From Homalodisca vitripennis (Eukaryota > Arthropoda > Insecta > Hemiptera > Cicadellidae), in contig NC_060213.1 of assembly GCF_021130785.1 (NCBI RefSeq), positions 64,704,001 to 64,768,000 on the forward strand: a stretch of DNA of 64,000 nucleotides. The letters run 5' to 3'. Within the stretch, counting starts at the first letter, position 1. Every line of letters begins with the position of its first letter. The position numbers were made by a program, and so were the translations under genes. This document shows positions 12,291 to 22,900 of this stretch, in pieces. The notes below the pieces were generated by a model. It was given only the letters and a program-made list of their open reading frames with translations, was not told where the DNA came from and searched no databases.

Positions 12291-12334
12291 ATATAATATA
12301 TATACACACATATATATATATACAGACATATGTG

Positions 12335-12380
<46 letters not shown>
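12247..12380. repeat. Compound (TA)n microsatellite
   Basis: Long TA runs interrupted by CATG, CACACA and CAGACA. On the minus strand it directly follows the first tRNA-like unit, so it could be the simple-repeat tail of a SINE. Confidence 0.9.
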
Positions 12381-12384
<4 letters not shown>

Positions 12385-12411
12385 CAATAAACATTGAATC
12401 GCAAAAAGTAC

Positions 12412-12482
12412 TCGCTCCGCCGGGAGTCGAACCCGGATCTCTCACTTGCCGGGTGAATGTGCTACCATTACACCACAGAGCG
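12412..12482 (-). tRNA. tRNA-like unit, copy 1 (pseudo-tRNA or SINE head)
   Basis: On the minus strand a 71-nt cloverleaf closes. The 7-bp acceptor CGCTCTG/CGGAGCG has one G-U pair, the D arm is GTGT-AATGGTA-GCAC, the anticodon stem is TTCAC/GTGAG, and the T arm is CCGGG-TTCGACT-CCCGG with a perfect box B GGTTCGACTCC. The anticodon loop is CCGGCAA, which would read GGC (alanine), but position 33 is C instead of the nearly invariant U and the alanine identity pair G3-U70 is absent. The layout resembles tRNA-Gly more than tRNA-Ala. The flanks form an inverted repeat extending the acceptor stem, so I favour a tRNA-derived repeat over a working tRNA. The translated product (WCNGSTFTRQVRDPG) is a shadow. 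Confidence 0.6.
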
Positions 12483-12662
12483 CTCACTTTTCCCGATTCA
12501 ATTATTTTGTATTTGGCCGTATCTGTCACATATGTGTTTAAATAAGCAAACTAACATATGATCGAAGACCAAACACCTGTCAAACGACTTTTATTTACGT
12601 TAAATTGTATAAATGGCAATAGCCTTATTTAATTTCAATAAACATTGAATCGCAAAAAGTAC

Positions 12663-12733
12663 TCGCTCCGCCGGGAGTCGAACCCGGATCTCTCACTTGC
12701 CGGGTGAATGTGCTACCATTACACCACAGAGCG
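12663..12733 (-). tRNA. tRNA-like unit, copy 2 (pseudo-tRNA or SINE head)
   Basis: Identical in sequence to the unit 251 bases to the left and carried by the second copy of the tandem duplication. The same reservations apply: cloverleaf intact, internal A and B boxes present, but C33 and no alanine identity pair. No oligo-T terminator follows immediately; the nearest is TTTTT in GTACTTTTTGC, about 5 bases past the acceptor. Confidence 0.6.
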
Positions 12734-12894
12734 CTCACTTTTCCCGATTCAATTATTTTGTATTTGGCCGTATCTGTCACATATGTGTTTAAATAAGCAA
12801 ACTAACATATGATCGGAAGACCAAACACCTGTCAAACGACTTTTATTTACGTTAAATTGTATAAATGGCAATAGCCTGAATAAATGTATATATG

Positions 12895-13012
12895 TGCTAA
12901 TAGCGATTCAATTATTTTGTAATCTGTCACAATATAACATATGATCGACCAAACATACTTTTATTTACATGGCAATAGTAAACATTGAATCGCAAAAAGT
13001 ACTCGGATATAT
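12895..13012. repeat. Third, gapped copy of the tRNA-bearing repeat
   Basis: Segments of the 251-bp unit occur in the original order (GATTCAATTATTTTGT, ATCTGTCACA, AACATATGATCG, CTTTTATTTAC, ATGGCAATAG, then AACATTGAATCGCAAAAAGT) but short blocks between them are missing, and the tRNA-like core is absent. Confidence 0.75.
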
Positions 13013-13022
13013 ACATATTACT

Positions 13023-14065
13023 TACTAGCAGTTCCGCAATTTTGTAGGTGTTGCGCCTATATGAGAGCACTTCTGGTTGGGTTAATTATATTTCCATTTT
13101 GAGTTTGCCTTCTTCCCATGACTAAGAAAACGTATTAAAAATGTATGTTTATAGTCATTGTAATTTACTCCTATTTGTATATTTTTGTTCCATAACTGAT
13201 TTTGCCTTTTCCCCGACAGTCTTTAAATGTGACGTATATTGTATCTTATTTGTTCCGCTAGCAGTTACCCTTTGCTTTGCACGCAATTTCGTATGCGATG
13301 CACGTGTATGACCACTGCTGATTCGAATGAATTATATTTACGACACCTATCTTGAGTTTTCCTTGTTGCCACGATCAACAAAGTACGCCATAGGTCCATA
13401 ATTATGGTATTTGTAATTTACTTCATTCTTAGTATGTTTTATTCGAAAGTTGATTTTGATTTGTTTCTCGACCGAAAAAATATATATAACAGATCAGAGA
13501 AGTCGACCTCTGTCAAAAGAGAACTAAATGGGTTTTATAAGATATTTAAATTAATAGTAAATATTTATAAAATATTTTACAAGATTTAAAGGTGAATATG
13601 GTACATTAGTTGAAAAGAAAAATCCAGTGAAATATAATCTAGCTTTGTTCTTGTGGCCAGATTCAAAGGGAGTCTTCAAAGTCAAATTCTGACCTTATTA
13701 TGTTGTAGAATATTTTATAAAGTATATTAGTTCTTACCTAATCGCAGAAATATAAATCGGATTAAAAAGTATGGTTACTGTTTCGACAATTTACACACTA
13801 TTAATGTAAACAAATAGAAAATAATAAAAAATGTTTACACAGAATAGTTGATTACATTTGAAAGACTCATTAAATTAATATTACACAAATTAGACAGACC
13901 AAGATAGGATTTTCGCTACTTTAAAGTCCAGTGGGGCGTAGACCGAAGGGATTTCGAAATAAGAATACGCCTATATTAATTCCAGGAACAGCTAGGATGT
14001 CCGTGTAAAATTTCAGTACAATCGATTGAGTAGTTTACGCGTGAAAACAAGCAAACAAAGGCACT
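13023..14065 (+). repeat. Dispersed repeat family 1, longest copy
   Basis: A partial unit at 13023-13080 (CTAGCAGTTCCG, GAGCACTTCTGGTTGGGTTA) precedes a longer one starting CTAGCAGTTACCCTTTG near 13258. Motifs such as GACCACTGCTGATTCGA and CTTGTTGCCACGATCAA recur at 55.5 kb and, inverted, at 29.6 kb. The 3' end (CCAGTGGGGCGTAG to GTGAAAACAAGCAAACAAAG, 13930-14060) recurs at 2.6 kb. It is a nonautonomous interspersed element of about 0.8 kb; no open frame of note and no terminal inverted repeat was found. Confidence 0.65.
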
Positions 14066-14934
14066 TTAGCATTTGCAATTACTGTTAGGATGTAACTTAC
14101 GTTTATTACAAAATAAAAAAAATTAACACCTGTCATAACGGTTTTTGTGAGTTTTAATATTTAACGAATATTCAAGCGACATCATTATTTTAATGGGTTA
14201 GTTTACCTTAATCGTGATTATTGTAAATAGTACTATTAATACATAATTAAATATAATAAACTATTGATTACTGCAAGATATGTTCCATTAAATGGGACGT
14301 AAATGTTTCATTTGTGCGAGTGTTGAATAATGCGAGAAAATAAGTATAGTTATTTCATGTTTTTACCTGTAACACTGAACGTGGTGAACAGAAAATGTCC
14401 AATAAAATGTCAAGGGAAATATTTTCTCGGTAAATTATGATTAAATGCGAATCCTAACACACAATTGTTTTAAAAATAATTACATACTTTACTTAAAATA
14501 ACGAAAATAATTTATTTATCCAACACTAAGATTATATTGAACAGTGAATCAGATTGGAATTTACACTCACAGGATAATCTGTCAGTTTTTACAATATTTT
14601 TAGCTTGAATTCATATTCAGAAAATTACTTAAATAGTGATTTTAGGATATACATTATAAGTTAGTCTCCTAAATTCCACGTAACACTGATTTGTTAATTG
14701 TTTGGATTGTTTAATTGTTATGTTGTTAACATAAATATTCAAATCAAATATTTATTGCAGTTTATATAACACAGTTGCAACAAACGTAAATTATTGGAAA
14801 TTTATGTTCTTATGATTTAAATCGTATGTTATTTTTAAATGATTAGTGTTTGCTCCTCGAGTTTGAAAGGTTGCACGCATTCATCCTGTTTTGTAATTTA
14901 CCTAACATTTAGTTACAATTGGAAGTACACGCAT
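14066..14934. other. AT-rich DNA, no feature recognised
   Basis: Nothing beyond scattered simple AT sequence. Confidence 0.45.
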
Positions 14935-15690
14935 TGTTGGCTGAGCGTTAACGAAGCCTATCACCCAATAATAGCCTATCAGCATATTTTTCAAGGGCCT
15001 GGACAAATGTCGTTTCTGTCTGTCTGACCGAACGTTCTCTCTTGACCAGTAGACTTGAAATAGTGCATGAGTCAGGATGATGATCCATGTCACTCTATGG
15101 GATTTGGCTGATCGTTAGTGAATACTTTTTACAATAGTTTAATGGGTAACCATAATGGCTTTGGAAAAATATCAGAGTAAACACATTTGTAAACAATCAA
15201 AGTATATATTTAAAATATTGTAACTCTTAAAACATAACACATATAGCCTAGTTATCCCAAAAAATTCAAATTCATTTTATGTTGACTTGGTGTGTAGAAT
15301 TTTATTATTTAAACGCTGATATGAAACCCAACTTAAAGAGCAAAAATGTGAATTTATTATGTGCAAGATATATTAAGCAACAAAAAACTGTAATATCATA
15401 AAATTAATTTTGCATAAAATTTAATTTCTACATAAACAAGAATGAGTTCTCTAATGGCGCAAGTTCAACCATGGAATTTGGCTTAGCATCGTTGAATCTT
15501 CATTCTGTAGGTTTACAGAATTCCTCTGTTGTTTTCCGTGGAATTTAAAAAGTTTCCGTTTAACTGTCCTACGTACTATGTGTCAATAATAAAATGAGGT
15601 ATAGACTTGAAATTTTGCATCCAACCCCAGAGAACCTGTTAAGTGACACGAGGTGTGGGATACTCTTAACTTGCTGTATTTACATACATT
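14935..15690 (+). repeat. Dispersed repeat family 2, copy A
   Basis: It starts near GGCTGAGCGTTAACGAAGCC, then has TTTCTGTCTGTCTGACCG, TGGGATTTGGCTGA, GGTAACCATAATGG, ATGAAACCCAACTTAAAGAG, ACATAAACAAGAATGAG and GACTTGAAATTTTGCATCC. The same ordered motifs reappear around 31.1-31.5 kb, 32.4-32.6 kb and 36.95-37.5 kb. No coding capacity is visible; it is probably a nonautonomous transposon or the noncoding part of one. Confidence 0.6.
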
Positions 15691-18239
15691 AAATTCAATT
15701 GATTTTTTCCAGGTAAATTAGAATAATATTTACCTGTTTTACTGTGAGACGTGCTTACATAGTTCGTATAAAGTCTAGCAGTTGATACATGTATTCTGAA
15801 ATTTTATGATTTTCCAGAAATTTCCATCTAACCTGAATTGAGCAAAGTAGTACTTCAGCTTTACCTTTTGCTATATAGATGTGATCACCTACGAATTACG
15901 AAGGTTAATGTAACTTTTACGTAACACATTTCTTTCCGGATGACTATGATACCTATGTGCACCTTACTGTAGCAACTAAAGCAGTTTCATAACGATTACT
16001 AGCTTAAAATAATATGCCATATTGCCTTACAAGTAAGTTAATAAGATGTGCCAGCAACCATAGAACATATTGTTTAATTCTGGTCTAAGGTACTTATATA
16101 ACTCAGCAAAAATTTGCAAACCCCACACTTGGCCTTAATGTTTGTAAATGAAGCTCCCATTTTAATCAGCCCACAGGGTGGTATAAGATAAGTGGAAGGA
16201 AATATGTGCTTTTAAACTGAATCCTGCAGCTTCTAACCCTTGTTTTAGATAAGACTTCTTTATTACCACATTAGTTTTATAATTCTTATATAACTTTTAT
16301 AAGTTTGTAATATTAAGCCATAGTGAAATTTCCATGCTCGATCTCATGTAAAAAATTAAATACTATAAACCAGCATTCCACAAGTTGCTCGTGCAAGTTA
16401 GTTGGTGTTTGAAGGTAAAACTAAATTGTACGGTTTCACTGAAGTTAAAAATTACTGAAACGTATTTTTGTTTTTATTTAAGAATTAAATGCTTCTTTGG
16501 CAATCTTAACGATTTTAATATACACCTAACGTTACTGCATAACATGAATTACCGATGAAAGCAGAACCGACCTAAGCATGAATAGACACAGAACTAATTA
16601 CTGGACCTCAACAATAAGTATTCACTGTAAAATTCTATACGTAAAAGCTCTCTGTATACTATTTCTAATAAAAAAAGTTATGTGAATACTCTAGATATTG
16701 GTAAAAAGATACAATTCATTACTTTACAATATTTTCCAGGGACTTAAAATAAATGTTTTAAGGAAAGCGAATTACAAAGTGATTACCAATAAAACAGCCT
16801 GACTCTAATCAATCAATAATCTAGTTATGATTGCTATCAAACCTATCTTTACATTGAACCAAACATACACTTATATAATTTCACGTGTGCGTTCTATAAT
16901 AAATAATAATGATTCAATACGTTAGCCAAATATAGAAAAATGCTATTTTGAACTTCTGAATTTATTTAAGTTTTTTCCTTGACTTTCGTAATATCCATAT
17001 TTTACTGGGTAATGTACTGTACGAAGTGTTTATAACTGTATAGAAATTGCAAGGAATAATATTTATTATTATTATAATACATGGAGTAACAATTTCTAAA
17101 TTGTGTTTTGAGTATACAATATATAAATAGTTGAAGAAAAAAATGTGTTGAAGTGATGAATTTCATTTTATTGACGATAGGATGTGCATATTTATACCCG
17201 AAAATACAAATTACGAATTCAAATATGTTTACCAAAGATATCTTAGAACGCGTTCCAAGTGGCTCATAAAAGGTCAGATGAGTTAGCTATAAAAAATTTA
17301 TTCATTTTAATCTAGCATAAAACAAAACGGATAGAGTATGAAAAAAGCGATAAGGTTTACTTTAAGGAATATATATTAGATTAATGTTATTGGGTTTTCA
17401 AAGAGGCTTGCTCATAGTAATATTTCATTAGGATATAAAAATCCAATGGTCATAAAAAGTGAAACAATCAAACTCACTATTAAAATTTGCATAGCAAAAG
17501 CAACTAAAATGAAATTGCCAACCTCTGATTACTGCTTGGTCTCAGAGCTAATCAAGCACGTCGCGAGTAAGTCTGAACCAGTAATCAAATTTACTCTAGG
17601 TAATCTTGAGGGAAAAAGCAATCAAGATGAACTGAAATAATTTTCAAATGTCCGAAGTAAATGGTTGAAATATACTGAAGTATATTTGGTTATAAACTCA
17701 TCGCTGAAAAATTAAGTGATGATGATTTCATTTTTTGAAATAATAAAAGTGTTACTAATCGTAATAACGATTTCGATTTGTAAAACTTAGGTTTAACTAC
17801 AAGTTTTGAAGTAATTAATGGTAGTATTTAAGTATTCAATATTTAGTGATTATTAATGCAACTCTATTATTATTCTTAATTTTTCCTTCATACTAAAATA
17901 CGTATACACATTTTACAAAATTTTCACTTCATCAAAAGACAATTTTCACTCTACACCAAGGGAACATAACGGTATTTTGAAGATTATAATCTAATAATAT
18001 ATTATCATAAAAAAACAATAATATACTGCAATAAAATACGTAAAAATATTAAAATAAATAAATACATTGCAGGTGGATCCATGGATTTGGTTCCTGTGGT
18101 TGAGGAGTGGATAGCTAATGATAATTAATGCGAAAAAACATGTGATGCCAATGGTCGTTGTGGCTTCTCAAACGTTTCATGCATCGATATATAAAAATCG
18201 ATGGTTTTACCTAGCATATACTGAGATCACTAATAAAAT
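15691..18239. other. AT-rich DNA, no feature recognised
   Basis: Short frames at 17002-17235 (reverse) and 17446-17640 (forward) show no domain. The last 200 bases may belong to the 5' part of the LINE that follows but are too decayed to say. Confidence 0.45.
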
Positions 18240-19330
18240 GGATGGATTTATCTCTTAAAATTGGAAATTTTCCGTCTCTTCTGAAAAATCAAAAGTTATT
18301 CTAATCTTCAGAAAGAACGATCCTTGCATCACGAGCAGTTATCGTACGATTTGAATTCTTCTAGTATTCAGAAAAAATCTTCGTAAAAATTTAAAATTTT
18401 TCGATCGAAATTCTTAATTGACAACTGACGAGTGGCCTAATGAAAGAAGTCCATAAACACCTAAATAAACCCCTGGACAAACCTCATACCCTTCTCTAAG
18501 CCCCCGGATGTTATCACCTGGGTTGAAAAGGCGACAAAGTGTGCTAAATATATTCCTCGACATTTCTAAAACATTTGACACTGGAAACCATGAGACACTG
18601 TTGCAACGGCTGGATACATATGTCATTCAGGGTCTCCCGCACTTATGGCTTACTTCTTACCTGAAGGATCGACATCAGGCCTGGAGATCTCAAACATTGT
18701 CTCAAACTAAATGCAGACAGCTCATGGTGTTCCCCAGGGCTCTTTTCTTGGGCCTCTTTTATTTCCCATTTATGTATGTGCATTGAATTGGGTTGTTGAA
18801 CACGAAAAAAGGATTCAAAACGCTGACGAATCGAAACTCTGTTTAAAAAAAAACAAATTATCAAAAGATTTGGAAATTACTGTAATTATGGAACTTATGC
18901 GTTCAGTATTTCACTGGAGTGTATTTGATAACATATCAGGCAAAGTCGAGTGTTGTGAGCTCGCATATTCTGTTCCCCCAAAACTTTATTATTTGCCTAC
19001 TATGGCCTCATTCATTCTTTACTAAAATTTTAGAGAATTTGTGACACAGCAACGTGGATCGTGTTTTCAAAACTGCAGTAAGAATTATTGGTAAGTTGAA
19101 TTACTTAAGAGAGTTGCTTATGAAACCTATTGAGGTGTTGAGATTGCTTACTTTGCCTTTCTTCTATTTGTACGAAGTTATCATGTACGTACTTCAGATA
19201 GGGATGCGCCTTGGTACGTTGCAGAAATATCCACCACTATGACACCTCTAGTGTCATAAAGCTGGGACAACTTTAGAATTCAACAGATCACATTACCGTT
19301 GTGTCAAAATCTACCGCATCAATTGGTGTC
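18240..19330 (+). pseudogene. LINE reverse transcriptase, multiply frameshifted
   Basis: Pieces in order are: SKVILIFRKNDPCITSSYRT (about 18287-18352), which matches the SKVIPIFKKGDPxxxxNYRPIS block; FLDISKTFDTGNHETLLQRL (18552-18611), the LDLSKAFDTVNHxxLL palm motif A; then, in another frame, HGVPQGSFLGPLLFPIYV (from about 18724), motif B; and NADESKL in place of the FADDT catalytic motif C. A C-terminal piece FKTAVRIIGKLNYLRELLMK lies at 19060-19120. A stop interrupts the first piece, at least two frame changes follow, and the second catalytic Asp reads Glu. If intact it would copy LINE RNA at a nicked target; this copy is dead. Confidence 0.75.
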
Positions 19331-19640
19331 AGATTAATCTACAGGTTCCTTATTAGTATAAACACTGCAACAACAAAAATCAATGTAAAACTCGTCTAAA
19401 TCATCTGTTGGTATCTAAAACTTGTTATGTTTGGTTATCAGCCCATGATGAGCCTATCATGGGAAATGTGATATACGGAAAGTCGGGATATAAGGTCAAC
19501 AAAAATGCGCTTGAGCGAATATGTTACACTGTAAGTATAACTGCGAGTGAATGTTAATGTTAGTTTTATCAAAAATCAAAAGATTTACGATTGTGATACA
19601 TTGTAAATTGTGAAAAATTTAATAAAGAAATAATAATTAT
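18240..19640 (+). mobile_element. Decayed Jockey/CR1-like LINE
   Basis: Reverse-transcriptase fragments in several frames are followed by a conserved LINE C-terminal segment and then AATAAAGAAATAATAATTATTAT at 19622-19644, a typical 3' end with a short A/T tail. The order of motifs is correct for a plus-strand element that is 5' truncated and mutated in place. No target-site duplication was identified. Confidence 0.75.
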
Positions 19641-19644
19641 TATA

Positions 19645-21376
19645 AAACTGATATGGTGTATCAATACTTTTGGATTGCTCTGTATAATTTCGGTTATCTA
19701 CAAATGATTTGTGTTTATGTTATTTCCACCCAGTCAGATATGAAATATATCTTAATAACTAATAATCTTTTTATTCATAGTTACTAGGCAGTATACCTTT
19801 TGTATGGTTCAAACATTGAATATTCCTACAACAAAAGGTATATTCCTGTTTTTGATGTAGTAAACTCGTTTATACAGTATGTGCTTGAGAGAAAATATAA
19901 TTGACAACCCAATAATTTCAATTTACAGTTTTGTCAATCCCCAGTAGAATTCACTAGAGCAAGACGAATAGCCGCAGTTGTAAATTTAATATTGGAACAC
20001 TGTCAACTTAATTATAATTCGATTTTGGGCGAGAAATGTGATTAGTGTCTGCTTAAAACCAGTGAAGAGAAATTGATTGGGTTTTCAATTAGGGAGATCA
20101 CTAAACGCTCGTCACATTAATGTGGTAATCCCTTAGTATCCAACAGAATCAATAAAATGAAGATAAATAATTCTACCGTGTGAGTATTTAATTACTTAAT
20201 AATCCCCCATATTTCGTCGTTAATTATTATTTCATACCGTTTCAATTTCGTTGCCACTGTTTACAAATCCTGTTGCTGAAACTTATTTTCAAACGCTTTG
20301 AAAGTTCGGAATTGAGTCTGGACCTGACCACACTAGTTTCTACGTGGTCCGGATTAAACTAGTTCAAACTGGATTACTCACCGAGTTCTTGACTGTGCCG
20401 GTTAACATGATTAGTTTCACGTTGGTGAAATCTCTTAACGAATTAGCACTCAATGTTGAATGCCATATCATTAATAGATTTTTAGTTAAACTGTGACTAA
20501 GGAATATTGTTATTATATAAAGCAAAGAAAAATACTGCAGATTATTATTTCGTGTAATTATTACATAATTCTTACGTTTTAATCAGAACGAGAAAAATGA
20601 TGATAGAGGCCTAAAATTATTTTACATGTATAACGTCATTCTAATACTGAATTATTATTTTTTAGTATTTTATATTTAAAGATAGTTGTCTATAAATTTG
20701 TTTTTTTGTTTCGAAAGGTAAATTTGAATAAATATATGAAATCTAAATATCCAAAATTCCAAATTCAAGTTGATTTAAATTATAACATTTACTCTACATT
20801 AAATACTGGTACTTTGTTAAAAATGATTAAAAAAACAAATAAAAATTGATTGCAATACTTTGATGGAGATATTTTAGCAGTTTTTGTTAAAATAACTGGC
20901 GACTGAGCAACTTAACGTCCTGTATACTAGACAAAATTCTAAAATGAGAACGAATAATTTTTAGTTTCATATTTTTTGACTGATGTTTCACTAAACAAAC
21001 CCTTTAGTGTTTCTGTAGTTAACTTAGCAATGCCGCAGAAGGGAAATTTGTATAATAATAACATATATTTTGTATTGATTGTTAGAGTCGGTAAAAATGT
21101 TCCCTAACATTTCTAACATAATGCTTCTTGTAAGTAGTGGCCAATAAAACTTACTACGAGAAAAATAATAAACCAATACAACGAAGTATGTAAGAATTCA
21201 GAAGAACGTATCGAAAGAGTCCTCACACACTCGGACATAGAGATCGACAATCATACGGAGGGACTTTCTATTGACCTTTTCATGATAAAATCAAAAGGAT
21301 TCTACCTTGACCCAGTAGAAAACTCTGTCCCAAGTTTGAAGTCTTTAGGACCATTCTATCAAGTACTATGGCACAA
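19645..21376. other. AT-rich DNA, no feature recognised
   Basis: A palindrome-prone patch with GGATTAAACTAGTTCAAACT lies at about 20351. The last 80 bases (CAAGTTTGAAGTCTTTAGG and so on) look like the usual flank of GACA-bearing arthropod repeats. Otherwise unassigned. Confidence 0.4.
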
Positions 21377-22303
21377 ATAGACAGACAGACATATAATCAG
21401 ACAGACAGACAGATAGACAGACAGACAGACAGGATATACAGACAGACAGATAGACAGACAGGACAGATAGACAGACAGACATATAGAGAGACGGACAGAC
21501 AGATAGATAGACAGATAGACAGACAGACAGACAGAGACAGACAGACTGACAGACAGATAATCAGACAGACAGACAGATACAGACAGACAGACAGATAGAC
21601 AGACAGACATATAGAGAGACGGACAGACAGATAGATAGACAGACAGATAGATAGACAGACAGACAGACAGGATAGACAGACAGACAGATAGACAGACAGA
21701 CATATAGAGAGACGGACAGACAGATAGATAGACAGATAGACAGACAGACAGACAGCCAGACTGACAGACAGATAATCAGACAGACAGACAGACAGATAGA
21801 CAGACAGACATATAGAGACAGACAGACAGACAGACAGATAGATAGACAGACAGACAGACAAGACAGACAGACAGACAGATAGACAGACAGACATATAGAG
21901 AGACGGGCAGACAGATAGATAGACAGATAGACAGACAGACAGACAGCCAGACTGACAGACAGATAACAGACAGACAGATAGATAGATAGACAGACAAACA
22001 GACAGACAGACATACAGGCAGACAGACAGATAGACAGACAGACATATAGAGAGACGGACAGACAGATAGATAGACAGATAGACAGACAGACAGACCCAGA
22101 CTGACAGACAACCAGACAGATAGACAGACAGACAGAGAGACAGACGGACAGACGGATAGACGGACAGACAGACAGACAGATAGACAGACAGACAGACAGA
22201 CAGACCCAGACGGATAGACGGACAGACAGACAGACAGATAGACAGACAGACAGAGAGACAGACGGACAGACGGATAGACGGACAGACAGACAGACGGACG
22301 GAC
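21377..22303. repeat. Long (GACA)n/(GATA)n array with higher-order structure
   Basis: About 930 bases of CAGA and TAGA tetramers. A marker block CATATAGAGAGACGG recurs at about 21479, 21608, 21700, 21890 and 22044, with a variant near 21809, giving irregular higher-order units of roughly 80-150 bases. CCAGACTGACAGACAG blocks recur as well. The tetramer period keeps one reverse frame open for 303 codons of Ser-Val-Cys-Leu repeats; this is not a gene. Confidence 0.95.
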
Positions 22304-22587
22304 TGCACCTTTTGTCTCCTGTATCACAGCATTCTACCTTATACAATGAAAAACGTATGTAAAGTATCAAGTTTCTACGATATTTCCATCAAGATTTATC
22401 ACAAACAACGACACAATTTAAAGATCCTGTTGCGTTCTGCACAGTGGAGCTAATAAATGTGATTATATGTAGCCTACTATTCCGCTCTACGAAGTATTGT
22501 TAAGATCCACTTTTTGTGAAAGCGACTCCGGTCTGTGATGCTGAAGTTTTAATTATCTGATTAGAAATTGGCTTTGGAGATAAACTT
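22304..22587. other. Unique DNA, no feature recognised
   Basis: Flank of the tetranucleotide array; nothing recognised. Confidence 0.4.
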
Positions 22588-22900
22588 GATTAATTAACAT
22601 TTCGTCCAAACTCGGGATAAAACTTGATCGTGATTTAGTCGCAGGCTTTGTTAGGTTATGTTCTAGAGTCAATGGTATTTGCTGTCGAGTGTTTTTTACT
22701 CCATTGTTTTACAGAATTGTTTATATTTGTTAGGGCATTGATTAATTAACACTTCGTCCAAACTCGGGATAAAACTTGATCGTGATTTAGTCGCAGGCTT
22801 TGTTAGGTTATGTTCTAGAGTCAATGGTATTTGCTTTCGAGTGTTGTTTACTCCATTGTTTTACTGAATTGTTTAACTTTGTCAGGACATTGATTAATTG
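22588..22900. repeat. 152-bp tandem duplication
   Basis: GATTAATTAAC begins at 22588 and 22740, and a truncated GATTAATT begins at 22892, spaced by exactly 152 bases. The two copies differ at only a few positions (ATTTCG/CACTTCG, CTGTCGAG/CTTTCGAG, TTTTTTACT/TTGTTTACT), so the event is fairly recent. Confidence 0.93.

Larger units (their letters stand above)
12381..12877. repeat. 251-bp direct tandem duplication carrying a tRNA-like gene
   Basis: The segment starting ATTTCAATAAACATTGAATC at 12381 repeats from 12632, an offset of 251 bases. The copies are almost identical; one visible difference is an extra G (GATCGAAGACC versus GATCGGAAGACC). Each copy holds one tRNA-like unit on the minus strand. 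Such identity implies a recent duplication. Confidence 0.93.

Noticed and set aside
12230..12529. 99-codon reverse frame containing WCNGSTFTRQVRDPGSTPGG
   Set aside because: This peptide is the familiar conceptual translation of a tRNA gene, continued into a TA microsatellite.
20330..20380. Possible relation of GGATTAAACTAGTTCAAACT to CCGGTTCAAACCGGCTTAAA at 26.5 kb
   Set aside because: Similarity is limited to short AAACT/CCGG words and does not extend into the flanks.
21397..22308. 303-codon reverse frame and several overlapping long frames
   Set aside because: Pure translation of the GACA/GATA tetranucleotide array (Ser-Val-Cys-Leu repeats); three frames are open because the period is four and few stops arise.
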